64,000 nt of DNA from Oscillospiraceae bacterium (GTDB lineage: Bacteria; Bacillota; Clostridia; Oscillospirales; Oscillospiraceae). Where the stretch lies: assembly GCA_015068455.1 (NCBI GenBank), contig SVKO01000001.1, forward strand, positions 407,170 to 471,169, written 5' to 3'. Numbering within the stretch: position 1 is the stretch's first letter; every line of letters starts with the position of its first letter. The notes under the pieces are model-generated. The model saw nothing but the letters and a program-made list of their open reading frames with translations, had not been told where the DNA came from and searched no databases. Positions 24,541-32,878 of the stretch are shown here, piece by piece. The position numbers and the translations under genes were made by a program.

Positions 24541-25917
24541 TTACACTCTGGCGAGCCGTCCGCCGGACAGCTCCTCGATCTTTTCCTCCAGCTCGTGGTT
24601 GGAAAGCACGGTCTGGCGGCCGTTTTCATACAGCTCGTCGATCCATGCCTTGAGCTCCGTGACCAGAGGATCGTGCTTGCTCAGAGCCTCGGCCCCGGAC
24701 AGGCCGTAGTTGCCGTTGATCCAGTAGGCGATGCCCGCCAGGCCGGAGGTCTTGCTGATCTGCACCGAGGCGGGCCGGTTGAGCAGGCGCGCCGTGTCGA
24801 AAATATTGTAGATTTCCTCGTCCTTGAGCAGACCGTCGGCGTGGATGCCGGCCTTGGTGACGTTGAAATTGCGGCCCACGAAGGGGGTCATGGGCGGGAT
24901 ATGATACCCCACATCCTTGCGGAAGAAATCGGCGATCTCGGTGATGACCGTGGGGTCCATGCCGTCGAAGGAGCCGCGCAGGGAGGCGTACTCGAAGACC
25001 ATGGCCTCCAGGGGCACGTTGCCGGTGCGCTCGCCGATGCCCAGCAGGGAGCAGTTGACGGCGCAGGCGCCGTAGAGCCAGGCGGTGGAGGCGTTGACCA
25101 CGGCCTTGTAGAAATCGTTGTGGCCGTGCCACTCCAGGCACTCCGACTGCAGGTCGGAATAGTGCTGCAGGCCGTAGATGATGCCGGGCACGCTCCGGGG
25201 CAGGGCCGTGCCGGAGAAGGGCACGCCGTAGCCCATGGTGTCGCAGGCGCGGATCTTCACGGGGATGCCCGCGTTGTCAGAGAGCTTGACGAGCTCATTG
25301 ACAAAGGGCACCACGAAGCCGTAGAAATCGGCGCGGGTGATGTCCTCCAGGTGGCAGCGGGGGATGACCCCGGCGTCAAAGGCGTCCTTGACGGTGCCCA
25401 GGTAGTGATCCAGGGCCTGCTTGCGGGTCATCTTCATCTTCTTGAAGATATGGTAGTCGCTGCAGCTGACCAGGATGCCCGTCTCGCGGATGCCGAGCTG
25501 GCGGACCAGGCGGAAGTCCTCCTTGTTCGCGCGGATCCAGGAGGTGATCTCCGGGAAGGGCAGGTTCAGCGCCATGCACTTTTCCAGGGCCTCGCGGTCG
25601 CGCTTGGAGTAGATGAAGAACTCCGTCTGGCGGATGATGCCGTAGGGGCCGCCCAGGCGGTTGAGGAGCTTGTAGATCTTCACGATCTGATCCACGCTGT
25701 AGGGCTCCACGGACTGCTGTCCGTCCCGCAGGGAGGTGTCGGTGATCCAGATCTCCTCGGGCATGTTCATGGGCACGCGGCGATGGTTGAAGGCCACCTT
25801 CGGCACGGATTCATAGTCATAGATGTCCCGGTAGAGATTCGGATCGGGGACGTCCTGCAGGGAGTACTTATAATTCTTCTGTTCCAACAGATTGGATTTG
25901 CTCGAGATTTCCAGCAT
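24541..25917 (-). CDS. probable citrate (Re)-synthase, LeuA/homocitrate-synthase superfamily
   Basis: A 458-residue DRE-TIM metallolyase-type enzyme. ITDTSLRDGQQS near residue 58 holds the catalytic Arg and metal Asp, and EWHGHNDFYKAV near 265 holds the metal histidines. The N-terminal YKYSLQDVPDPNLYRDIYDY and the full-length RHLEDITRADFYGF-type core (here PRCHLEDITRADFYGF) match, from memory, the Re-citrate synthase of Clostridium kluyveri. That enzyme condenses acetyl-CoA and oxaloacetate with Re stereochemistry and feeds glutamate synthesis in anaerobes. Homocitrate or isopropylmalate synthase is the alternative. ATG 25917 has GGAGG 7 nt upstream. Confidence 0.78.
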   Translation of the reverse strand: MLEISSKSNLLEQKNYKYSLQDVPDPNLYRDIYDYESVPKVAFNHRRVPMNMPEEIWITDTSLRDGQQSVEPYSVDQIVKIYKLLNRLGGPYGIIRQTEFFIYSKRDREALEKCMALNLPFPEITSWIRANKEDFRLVRQLGIRETGILVSCSDYHIFKKMKMTRKQALDHYLGTVKDAFDAGVIPRCHLEDITRADFYGFVVPFVNELVKLSDNAGIPVKIRACDTMGYGVPFSGTALPRSVPGIIYGLQHYSDLQSECLEWHGHNDFYKAVVNASTAWLYGACAVNCSLLGIGERTGNVPLEAMVFEYASLRGSFDGMDPTVITEIADFFRKDVGYHIPPMTPFVGRNFNVTKAGIHADGLLKDEEIYNIFDTARLLNRPASVQISKTSGLAGIAYWINGNYGLSGAEALSKHDPLVTELKAWIDELYENGRQTVLSNHELEEKIEELSGGRLARV

Positions 25918-25956
25918 TTCGGGGCCTCCTGAGAAAAACATGGATTCATGTATGCG

Positions 25957-25992
25957 TGTATACAATTATACATAAAGGAGAAACTTTGTCAA
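25957..25992 (-). promoter_or_regulatory. promoter with overlapping GntR-type operator, citrate synthase operon
   Basis: On the minus strand TTGACA (25992-25987), 16 bp, TATAAT (25970-25965). A perfect palindrome TGTATA-CAAT-TATACA (25957-25972) covers the -10. It resembles the TTGTATACAA-like sites of FCD-type GntR regulators, so the GntR protein encoded in this operon is the likely repressor. Confidence 0.8.
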
Positions 25993-26146
25993 GCGGCGAT
26001 TTTATTCGATAACGGCTGTTTTGTTTGGAATTCCAAATCAGAGCACAAAAAATGTCGAAAAAACTGCGATTTGCATCTTGTTTTTTCCAAAAATCAATGG
26101 TAAATTGTTTAAGTAACCATGATTATGACTGGAAGGAGGATCTTCC

Positions 26147-27343
26147 GTGAAATTATCAAAAGCCATCCAGAACTGCACCGATGATCCCATGCTCTCCTAT
26201 CGCGCGCTGGCCCGCCAGGCACAGGAGCGCGGCATTGAGGTGATCGGTCTGGACAACAGCCAGCCCGACAGCTCCACCTCCGACGTGTTCTTTGCCGCCG
26301 CCGGCGCCTACGTGCCGGAGAAGCTGGACTACGCTCCGGCCAAGGGCCTTTCCATCATGGCCGAAGCGCTGCAGAACTTCTACCGCCGCCGCGGCATGAA
26401 CTACGCCCTGGAGGATATCCTGGTCACCGCCGGCGCCAGCGAAGCGCTGATGTTCGCCATGCAGTGCATCCTGGACCCCGACAGCGAGGTCATCGTTCCG
26501 GAGCCCTTTTATCTGAGCCTGCGCACGGTCATCACCGTCTGCGGCGGCCAGATCCGCCCCCTGTTCACCACCCCCGAGGAGGACTACAACTACGCCACCC
26601 GCGAGAAGATCGAAGCCCTCATTACCCCCGAGACCCGGGCGATCCTGCTGTGCAATCCCTGCAACCCCACCGGCAAGGTGCTCACGCGTCCCGAAATGCA
26701 GCTCATTGCGAACATCGTCAAGGAGCGGGGCCTGTGGCTGATCGTGGACGAAACCTACCGCGAATTCGTCTATGACGGCGAGGCCGATTCCTTCGGCCAG
26801 CTCCCGTCCCTCGAGCAGCAGCTGGTGCTGGTGGATTCCGCGTCCAACAGCTTCTCCCTGGGCGGCGCCAGAGTGGGCGCCCTCATTACGAAAAACCGCG
26901 AATTCATGCGCGCGAGCGCCAAGCTGGCCCAGGCCCGCCGCTCCGTGGCGACCCTCAACCAGGTGGCCGCCGCCGAGCTCTATCTCATGGACGACAGCGC
27001 CTTCAGCGCCCGCCGGGCGGACTATGCCCGCCGCCGCGATCTGTGCCTGGAGGCCATGCGGGCCATCCCCGGCGTGGTGTGCGCCGAGCCCAGCGGCGCC
27101 CTGTTCCTGATGGCGCGCCTGCCTGTGGACGATACCGGCCGCTTCCAGAAGTGGCTTCTGGAGGAATTCGACCTGGACGGCCAGACCATCCTGATGGCGC
27201 CGGGCAGCTGCTTCTACAGCACCTACGGCTGCGGCAGGAGCGAGGTGCGCATCTCCTACGTGGTGGAGGAGCAGACGCTCCTGCGCGCCATGGAGATCCT
27301 CGCCGAGGCCCTGCGCCGTTATCCCGGCGCCCTGCGCGGATAA
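26147..27343 (+). CDS. class I/II aminotransferase-like protein with Asn at the PLP-lysine position
   Basis: A 398-residue fold-type I protein close to Clostridial aspartate aminotransferases. NPCNPTGK (170-177) and DETYREF (201-207) are intact. Where the Schiff-base lysine is expected, homologues read DSVSKR; this protein reads DSASNS, with Asn234 encoded by AAC at 26846-26848. The following GGARVGALITKN aligns without a gap, so the lysine appears substituted. The protein may be inactive as an aminotransferase, may have a different activity, or a base call may be wrong (AAG to AAC). GTG 26147 follows GGAAGGAGGA. It is divergent from the citrate synthase operon. Confidence 0.85.
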   Translation: MKLSKAIQNCTDDPMLSYRALARQAQERGIEVIGLDNSQPDSSTSDVFFAAAGAYVPEKLDYAPAKGLSIMAEALQNFYRRRGMNYALEDILVTAGASEALMFAMQCILDPDSEVIVPEPFYLSLRTVITVCGGQIRPLFTTPEEDYNYATREKIEALITPETRAILLCNPCNPTGKVLTRPEMQLIANIVKERGLWLIVDETYREFVYDGEADSFGQLPSLEQQLVLVDSASNSFSLGGARVGALITKNREFMRASAKLAQARRSVATLNQVAAAELYLMDDSAFSARRADYARRRDLCLEAMRAIPGVVCAEPSGALFLMARLPVDDTGRFQKWLLEEFDLDGQTILMAPGSCFYSTYGCGRSEVRISYVVEEQTLLRAMEILAEALRRYPGALRG

Positions 27344-27354
27344 GAAAACAAACA

Positions 27355-27389
27355 AGCCCCCCGTGCTGCAGTTCGCGGCACGGGGGGCT
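27355..27389. terminator. bidirectional hairpin between convergent genes
   Basis: AGCCCCCCGTGC (27355-27366) pairs with GCACGGGGGGCT (27378-27389). On the minus strand it is followed by TGTTTGTTTT, and on the plus strand by TTGATCCTTT. Confidence 0.8.
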
Positions 27390-27439
27390 TTGATCCTTTC
27401 CGTCAACGGTGAAACAGGGCGGCGGGCCGTAGGATCCCG

Positions 27440-28324
27440 TCAGCGCGGCGGATCGAACAGACTCAGCTGCGGGCTCCGATCCGGCAGCTCGGCCAGATAA
27501 GCGAAGCATTCCTCCGGATCGTGCAGGATCCCGCGGGCGGTGCAGAATTCACGGAACATGCCCATCAGCGCCCGACTGTTCGGACTCGGGACATGGTAGG
27601 CGTTGCCGAAGCGCTCGATATAACGCTCCTTCAGGCCGGGGAAGTGCCGCTCCAGGGCGGCATAATAGTACTCCCGGTTCCCCTCGCGCAGGGTCATGCC
27701 CATGTCGAAGCAGATGATCCCCCGCACGCCCACATCGGCGCAGGCATGGAGAATGGGCAGGATGTTTTCCTCCGTGTCGTTGATGAAAGGCAGGATCGGC
27801 GTGAGCCAGACGACGGCGGGGATGCCCCGCCCGCGCAGCCGGGCGAGGACCTCGAGCCGGCGCCGTGTGGTGCACACATTCGGCTCCAAAATGCGGCAAA
27901 GCCCGTCGTCCCAGGTGGTCAGCGTCATCTGGACGACGCTTTTTGTTTCGCTGTTGATGGCCTCCAGCAGGTCGATATCCCGCAGGACCCGGTCGGACTT
28001 TGTGATGACCGTGGCCCCGAAGCCGTATTGCCGGATGATCTCAAGGCAGCGCCTCGTAAGACCCAGCGTCTCCTCGCAGGGCATGTAGGGGTCCGACATG
28101 GAGCCGGTGCCGATCATGCAGGGCTTGCGCCTGGCCCGCAGGGCCTGCGCCAGAAGGGCGGGCGCGTTTTGCTTGACCTCGATGTCCTCGAAGGGATGGG
28201 TGAACTGATAGCACCGGCTCCGGCTGTCGCAGTAGATGCAGCCGTGGGAGCAGCCGCGGTAGACGTTCATGCCCTGCATGCCCGCCCGTCCGGTCAGGAT
28301 TCCCTTTGCCTCCACAAAATGCAC
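27440..28324 (-). CDS. SPL-family radical SAM protein
   Basis: A 294-residue radical SAM enzyme with the cluster motif CSHGCIYC (Cys25, Cys29, Cys32) after RGC. The protein is related to the spore photoproduct lyase/Rv2578c-type group (COG1533). The specific reaction is unknown. The C-terminal half has AYHVPSPNSRALMGMF and ends in a short SPQLSLFDPPR tail. The GTG start at 28324 is supported by GGAGG 7 nt upstream. It appears monocistronic and ends at the shared hairpin with the aminotransferase-like gene. Confidence 0.88.
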   Translation of the reverse strand: MHFVEAKGILTGRAGMQGMNVYRGCSHGCIYCDSRSRCYQFTHPFEDIEVKQNAPALLAQALRARRKPCMIGTGSMSDPYMPCEETLGLTRRCLEIIRQYGFGATVITKSDRVLRDIDLLEAINSETKSVVQMTLTTWDDGLCRILEPNVCTTRRRLEVLARLRGRGIPAVVWLTPILPFINDTEENILPILHACADVGVRGIICFDMGMTLREGNREYYYAALERHFPGLKERYIERFGNAYHVPSPNSRALMGMFREFCTARGILHDPEECFAYLAELPDRSPQLSLFDPPR

Positions 28325-28404
28325 GCCCCCGCCTCCTCACACTTTTTTCCGTATTATAGCACAGCCGCCTTCTGCGCGCATCCCTTCCGAAGAGAAACCG
28401 CCGC

Positions 28405-29148
28405 CTACGTCCGCAAGAGCTCGTTTAAAACGCCCTCGGGATTGTTGAGAAAGTACTTCATCGTCTGAAAATGGGCGGTATCCCGATAGTCGACCCGGCG
28501 GATCCCTGCTTCGGACAGCTCCAGGATCTGCGCGTCCGGGATGGCCATCAGCATGGGGGAATGGGTGGCGATGATGAATTGACTGTTTTGCCTGACGAGA
28601 CGGTGGATCGCGGCGATCAGCGTCAGGATCCGCATGGGCGACAGGGCGGCCTCCGGCTCGTCGAGAATATACAGGCCGTTTCCTCCGAAGCGGTTTTGCA
28701 CGACGGCAAGGAAGCTTTCGCCGTGGGACTGCCGGTGCAGGGATACGCCGCCGTAGGAGTCAATGAGCGGCCGGCCGAAGGAGGGCGCGGCGTCCAGCTC
28801 GTCGATGTTTGTCGCCACATTGTACAGGCTTTCCGCCCGCAGGAAAAACCCGTCCCTGGCATATGCCCGGCGGGAAAGCGTCAGATGCCGGTGCAGCTCG
28901 GAATGGGTGGCGTTGGTGGAGAAGTCGAAATTTTTGGTGCCGCCCTCGGCATTGAACCCGCTGGCGACGGCGATGGCCTCCAGCAGGGTCGATTTCCCCG
29001 TTCCGTTTTCGCCGACAAGGATCGTGACCGGCTGATCCAGCACGATGCCGCCGCCCGAAAGATGCTTCACGACGGGAAGCGCCGCCAGATAGGACGTCCG
29101 ATCCACCGGCCGGTCGAGCCGGATCTCACAGATGTATTGCGGGTGCAT
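28405..29148 (-). CDS. AAA family ATPase (predicted SMC/ABC-like)
   Basis: A 247-residue stand-alone ATPase with Walker A GENGTGKST at 46-54, a Q-loop region and Walker B LYILDEPEAALSP near 170, then IIATHSPMLMA as D-/H-loop. It belongs to the AAA_21/AAA_23-like predicted ATPases of unknown role. No partner nuclease is adjacent, so a defence function is not shown. ATG 29148 has GGAGGAGGG upstream. Confidence 0.85.
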   Translation of the reverse strand: MHPQYICEIRLDRPVDRTSYLAALPVVKHLSGGGIVLDQPVTILVGENGTGKSTLLEAIAVASGFNAEGGTKNFDFSTNATHSELHRHLTLSRRAYARDGFFLRAESLYNVATNIDELDAAPSFGRPLIDSYGGVSLHRQSHGESFLAVVQNRFGGNGLYILDEPEAALSPMRILTLIAAIHRLVRQNSQFIIATHSPMLMAIPDAQILELSEAGIRRVDYRDTAHFQTMKYFLNNPEGVLNELLRT

Positions 29149-29315
29149 GGCGATCCCTCCTCCTGCTGCGCATGGTTTTCTTGGTTAAAATAATTATACC
29201 ACCGCGCCTGTCCGAAAAAAAGGACTTTCCGAGGAACCGGACCCTAAAAACAGACGCCGCCCGACAGTCCGCCGGACTGCCGGAACGGAGCGCACAAAGC
29301 CCTCTTTTCTGACGG

Positions 29316-29352
29316 TACAAAAAAAGACAGCCGACCGGCTGTCTTTTTTGTA
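29316..29352. terminator. bidirectional terminator, member of a repeated family
   Basis: TACAAAAAAAGACAGCC, the loop GACC and GGCTGTCTTTTTTGTA form a long stem with T-runs on both strands. It terminates the minus-strand UbiD/ATC-hydrolase operon. Together with the upstream CCCTCTTTTCTGACGG it is nearly the same sequence as at 41797-41850. Confidence 0.85.
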
Positions 29353-29439
29353 TGGCACGTGGGGCCAAAAAAGATGGGACCATTCTTTGTGGCGATTTCG
29401 TCAATGATCTGCGTAGTTTTGTGATTTCACAACTTTTGA

Positions 29440-29532
29440 TCAGCGATCAAGCAGGGCGCGGATAACCTCGGGAACCCCTGCGCTGCAGGGCATTTCTTCA
29501 AACAGGGAAACCGGTCCAAAGGAAATGCTCAT
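29440..29532 (-). CDS. possible 30-residue protein coupled to the ATC-hydrolase-like gene
   Basis: ATG at 29532 overlaps the upstream stop as ATGA and opens a 30-codon frame ending at TGA 29440. The product starts MSISFGPVSLFEE and ends VIRALLDR. The tight coupling suggests it is translated, but the length is short and I recognise no family. It could be a detached C-terminal piece of a longer ancestral protein. Confidence 0.4.
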   Translation of the reverse strand: MSISFGPVSLFEEMPCSAGVPEVIRALLDR

Positions 29533-30323
29533 TCTTTCGACGCCGCGCCGACGCCGCTCCGGTCTGCATCCGGGAAACTCTCTGTCGAGTCATCCAGGAC
29601 ATTAAAATTCGTATCTGCATAGGAGCGGAGCGTCTGCGCCATTTCTTTTCCGTAGGTTTCAGAGAAGTCGGCAAGCACCTTCTCGGCGAGCTCCGTGCCC
29701 TCCTCTCCGAAAATGGCCTCGGCAACCTCCCGGTAGGCCCAGTAGGAGTGGCCGCAGTGATAAGCGAAGCTGCGCAAAGACGCCGGATTCTTCGGGAAAG
29801 GGCCGTCACCGACGTTCGCGCCCGCAACAATATGATAGCACGGAACGCCCTGATTCAGGTTCTGCGGCACCCGATAGGACAGATAGGGATTGAAGCCTCT
29901 GCAGATGGCGTTGTCCAGATGCAGGCAATAGGTTTCGCCCGCTTCCAGAAGACCCATCTCACGGAACTGGGTGTTCCAGGGGCAGACGGTCACCTCCTGC
30001 ATGTAGTCGGGGGAACCCGTCAGCAGTCTGCCGGCGTTCGCGCAGCCCTGCTCCCTGATTTCCTCCGTATTGACCCATTCGCCGTAACGAAGGTAATTGC
30101 CGAAGCTCAGCGCCTGTCCGTCGCGGATGGCGCGCTGCGCCATTCGCCTGCCGCGCTGGGAGCCATAGTACTGGGTGGCGTGGATAAACGCGCTGCGTCC
30201 GCGTTCCTGAAACCGTTCCGTCAGATATACAAAATACTTTGCCGCAATAAAGGCGTGGGTTTTTTCATTGAATCCCAAAGCTTCCAGCCTCCCCGTATCA
30301 AGGTTTTTATGCTCTGCGGGCAT
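29529..30323 (-). CDS. L-2-amino-thiazoline-4-carboxylate (ATC) hydrolase family protein
   Basis: A 264-residue protein that I place in the ATC hydrolase family, whose namesake opens the thiazoline ring of ATC on the way to cysteine in Pseudomonas. The characteristic C-terminal portion is visible: YCLHLDNAICRGFNP near 150, a CYHIVAG segment and YHCGHSYWAYREV near 200, with conserved His and Cys. The family is wider than its namesake, so the substrate is open. ATG 30323 lies 2 nt after the LpdD-like stop, so it is part of the UbiD operon and probably translationally coupled. Confidence 0.72.
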   Translation of the reverse strand: MPAEHKNLDTGRLEALGFNEKTHAFIAAKYFVYLTERFQERGRSAFIHATQYYGSQRGRRMAQRAIRDGQALSFGNYLRYGEWVNTEEIREQGCANAGRLLTGSPDYMQEVTVCPWNTQFREMGLLEAGETYCLHLDNAICRGFNPYLSYRVPQNLNQGVPCYHIVAGANVGDGPFPKNPASLRSFAYHCGHSYWAYREVAEAIFGEEGTELAEKVLADFSETYGKEMAQTLRSYADTNFNVLDDSTESFPDADRSGVGAASKE

Positions 30324-30325
30324 TG

Positions 30326-30640
30326 TCAGACAATGCCCCGGAGCTCCTGCGCAAGCGCCTCGATGACTTCGTGCGCCTCGTCGCACAGGATCCGGATCTC
30401 CTCCCCGCCGGCGCCGTCAACATGGATCCCGCAGGATACCAGCACGCCGGCCGGAACGATCGGACGCAGGCGCTCGACCGCGTCCAGGGCCAGGTCTGTC
30501 TCCCTGTGCCCGGCGAGCGTCAGTACGGCGCCGGGAGCGTCCCGGTGTCCCAGGGCGGCGGCTCCGATATGGGGCCGGTCGCCGCCGGTAATTGTCACCA
30601 GCAGGTCCTGTCCGATCCTTCGGTATTCCGCCCGGACCAT
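30326..30640 (-). CDS. LpdD-like prenylated-flavin chaperone
   Basis: A 104-residue protein resembling LpdD, the accessory protein of gallate-decarboxylase-type UbiD systems. The telltale segments are LLVTITGGDRPHIGAAALG near residue 13 and LVSCGIHVDGAGGEEI near 68. It is thought to help load or mature prenylated FMN into the UbiD partner. ATG 30640 is preferred because GGAGAGGG lies 7 nt upstream; a GTG at 30679 inside ubiX has no good site. It sits directly after the UbiX gene. Confidence 0.78.
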   Translation of the reverse strand: MVRAEYRRIGQDLLVTITGGDRPHIGAAALGHRDAPGAVLTLAGHRETDLALDAVERLRPIVPAGVLVSCGIHVDGAGGEEIRILCDEAHEVIEALAQELRGIV

Positions 30641-30663
30641 CAAGCGGCCCTCTCCGCATGTAA

Positions 30664-31233
30664 TCAAGATTCTCCCCACCTCTGATAGTCACAGTCGATA
30701 TGCAGCTGGTCGAGCAGCTTCCCGATAAAATGGCGGATCATGTCGTCGATCGTGCGCTCCCCGCCGTAGAAGGTCATCATGGGGGGCACGACCGAAACGC
30801 CCATGAGCGACAGCTCCTGAAGATTCCGGAGATGGATCGGCGACAGCGGCGTCTCCCTCGGGCAGAGGATCAGGGGCCGCCGCTCCTTGATGGTCACGTC
30901 GGCGGCGCGCAGAAGCAGGTTTTCGGCATAGCCGCTGTGAATCCCCGCCAGGGTTTTCATGCTGCAGGGGAGAATGATCATGGCGTCCGTATGGAAGCTG
31001 CCGCTGGCGGGCGCCGCCGCAATATCCGATTCCCTGTAGGTCACGTCAGCGAGCGCTTCCAGGCTGCGCCGTTCGGGGGAAAGCTCATATTCCGCGGTGA
31101 TCCGCGCTCCGGCGGTCATGATGAGATGGGTCTCCCAGTCCTCATGCCCCCTGAGCTCCCGCAGCAGGGCCTCCGCCAGCGCAATGCCGCTGGCGCCCGA
31201 TACGCCTACAATCAAACGATGCTTTCTGCCCAT
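30664..31233 (-). CDS. UbiX-family flavin prenyltransferase
   Basis: A 189-residue flavin prenyltransferase that attaches a dimethylallyl group to FMN to make the prenylated FMN cofactor of UbiD enzymes. The N-terminal flavin-binding VGVSGASGIALAEALL, IILPCSMKTLAGIHSGYAENLL near 100 and LCPRETPLSPIHLRNL near 133 are the family hallmarks. It lies 21 nt after the UbiD gene, which it presumably serves. Confidence 0.94.
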   Translation of the reverse strand: MGRKHRLIVGVSGASGIALAEALLRELRGHEDWETHLIMTAGARITAEYELSPERRSLEALADVTYRESDIAAAPASGSFHTDAMIILPCSMKTLAGIHSGYAENLLLRAADVTIKERRPLILCPRETPLSPIHLRNLQELSLMGVSVVPPMMTFYGGERTIDDMIRHFIGKLLDQLHIDCDYQRWGES

Positions 31234-31254
31234 GGGTCCACGTCCTTACGCTGT

Positions 31255-32601
31255 CTAAAGATAGTCCTCCGGGTCAACGCCGGGGTTGTAATACGAAATC
31301 CGCTCATAAGCCTCTCTGGGGATCCCCACGGGGATCGTCGCGTCGATGCCCAGCTTCGCCGTCGTCGGAAGCTGCCCCTTGGGCAGCCCGGAGGCCCGGA
31401 CCGAGGGATCCACGTGCTTGGCCTGCACGCCTGTGACGATGACGGTGTCCTTGTCCGCCTGAACACGGAGCGCCCGCGCCCACCGGACCTGATCATCGTC
31501 GAAAATGTCCACGTCGTCATCAAATACCTGGGCGAATTTCACGGGGAAGATGGAAAGCAGCGCCAGCAGAGCGGCCTTTCCCTCGCCCGGTTTCGGATGG
31601 TCCAGGGACGCAAGAAGCTCAAATGCGGTGCAGGCGCCCTGCGGCGACCGGACCGCCGTCGGCCGGAAGTTTGCCGCCTTCAGGATGCTCAGGGCCTGGA
31701 ACTCATGGCAGGGCGCCGACAGCCCGTAAACCTCCACCGGCATGATGAGCGAGTGGAAAATCGCATCCTTTCGGTGCGTGATGGTCTTGACCCGGACAAC
31801 TGGGTTGTTTTTCACGTCGCCGAAAATCCCGTGGAACTCGCCGTAGCGGCCCTCATCCGTTGTCCAGCCCGTGGGCAGGACCTCGCATTCGAGCACGATC
31901 TCGGCGTTGGCGGGAACCTCCACATCAATGGTTTCGCAGCGGATCATCTCCACCGGCTCTCCGCGCAGCGCCCCGGCCAGCTCCATCTCAAAGGAGCCGA
32001 CGGGCAGAGGCGCCGTTGCCGCAATCATCTCAATGGGATGCAGGCCGATGGCCACGGCCATTTCCAGGGGCTTCCCCTGCTCATAGGCTTCGGAATAGAA
32101 CATGCGGATGTCGTTCGGCGTATTGAAATCCACGCCCATGGTGTTTACCGTGCGGTACATGTGCCTGTACATTCCTGCGTCCCGGCCCCACTTCGGATGG
32201 TTGGCAAACTGGACGCCCGAGCCGATGTACGGGCCGCCGTCCTTCAGATGCTGAAGCACCTGCGGGATGGCCGTCAGATCCACCTGATCCTCCGGAATAA
32301 TCACTTCCTTCAAAGGCGCGTCCGTCACCGTGACGGTCGGAATCAGGTGCTGCGTCGCATCGAGCAGCTTTCCGGCGACCTCGCTGGGCTTGCAGCCGAG
32401 CGCCAGCGCAACCTTGTCCGCGTCTCTTGCGATGCCGCCGATCACCGGATACTCGTACTCATCGACATTTTGCAGCAGAACCGCTTTCGTCGAAGATGTA
32501 ATCAGCGCGGAAATGTCCCTGGGATCGACGCGTTTCTCGATCACGACCAAATCATCGTGCGCTTGCAGCTGTTGAATAAATTCTCGCAATCCAGGTTGCA
32601 T
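31255..32601 (-). CDS. UbiD-family (de)carboxylase
   Basis: A 448-residue prenyl-FMN-dependent decarboxylase of the UbiD family. Such enzymes decarboxylate aromatic, heteroaromatic or alpha,beta-unsaturated acids. Family segments include KAVLLQNVDEYEYPVIGG near 45, PYIGSGVQFANHPKWGRDAGMYR near 120, DEGRYGEFHGIFGD near 255 and a DVDIFDDDQVRWA metal/flavin region near 370. The neighbours (UbiX, LpdD) resemble gallate/protocatechuate decarboxylase loci, but ABC importer and ATC-hydrolase neighbours point to another substrate. ATG 32601 follows AGGAGG. Confidence 0.93.
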   Translation of the reverse strand: MQPGLREFIQQLQAHDDLVVIEKRVDPRDISALITSSTKAVLLQNVDEYEYPVIGGIARDADKVALALGCKPSEVAGKLLDATQHLIPTVTVTDAPLKEVIIPEDQVDLTAIPQVLQHLKDGGPYIGSGVQFANHPKWGRDAGMYRHMYRTVNTMGVDFNTPNDIRMFYSEAYEQGKPLEMAVAIGLHPIEMIAATAPLPVGSFEMELAGALRGEPVEMIRCETIDVEVPANAEIVLECEVLPTGWTTDEGRYGEFHGIFGDVKNNPVVRVKTITHRKDAIFHSLIMPVEVYGLSAPCHEFQALSILKAANFRPTAVRSPQGACTAFELLASLDHPKPGEGKAALLALLSIFPVKFAQVFDDDVDIFDDDQVRWARALRVQADKDTVIVTGVQAKHVDPSVRASGLPKGQLPTTAKLGIDATIPVGIPREAYERISYYNPGVDPEDYL

Positions 32602-32658
32602 ACGAATAAACCTCCTGCCATGGGAAACGCCGGGCCGGCGGGGCCCGGCGTATTTCAT

Positions 32659-32850
32659 TTAAACTGTTTCAATATAGTAGCGGCCCTGCCTGTCACGCTT
32701 CAGAATGTTCTCCTCGCGGATATCCGACCATGCGAGCAGCAGCTCCCGGTATGCGGCGCTGTCCCGGAAGGCATCCACGATCTGTGAGAAGAACAGCGGA
32801 GTCTCTCTGAGCCTGGTTTTTACCTGTTCCGACAGACTGATCTTTGACAT
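32659..32850 (-). CDS. small protein of unknown function in the UbiD operon
   Basis: A 63-residue soluble protein that I do not recognise. It has no Cys, so it is not the small zinc-binding subunit (BsdD/VdcD type) of hydroxyarylate decarboxylases. It is helical, with a LLLAWSDIREENILKRD stretch followed by QGRYYIETV. ATG 32850 has GGAGG 8 nt upstream, and the gene lies between the substrate-binding protein and UbiD, separated by 28 and 57 nt. A regulatory or UbiD-accessory role is a guess. Confidence 0.72.
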   Translation of the reverse strand: MSKISLSEQVKTRLRETPLFFSQIVDAFRDSAAYRELLLAWSDIREENILKRDRQGRYYIETV

Positions 32851-32878
32851 GCGAATTTCCTCCTTTTCCGGCGGGGGA

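Noticed and set aside
23926-25932. 668-codon plus-strand open frame
   Set aside because: It is antisense to the GntR and citrate synthase genes, both of which have clear domains, starts and promoter.
28405-29148. Defence ATPase such as an OLD- or Gabija-type protein
   Set aside because: It is only 247 residues with no TOPRIM or helicase partner next to it, so a defence role has no support.
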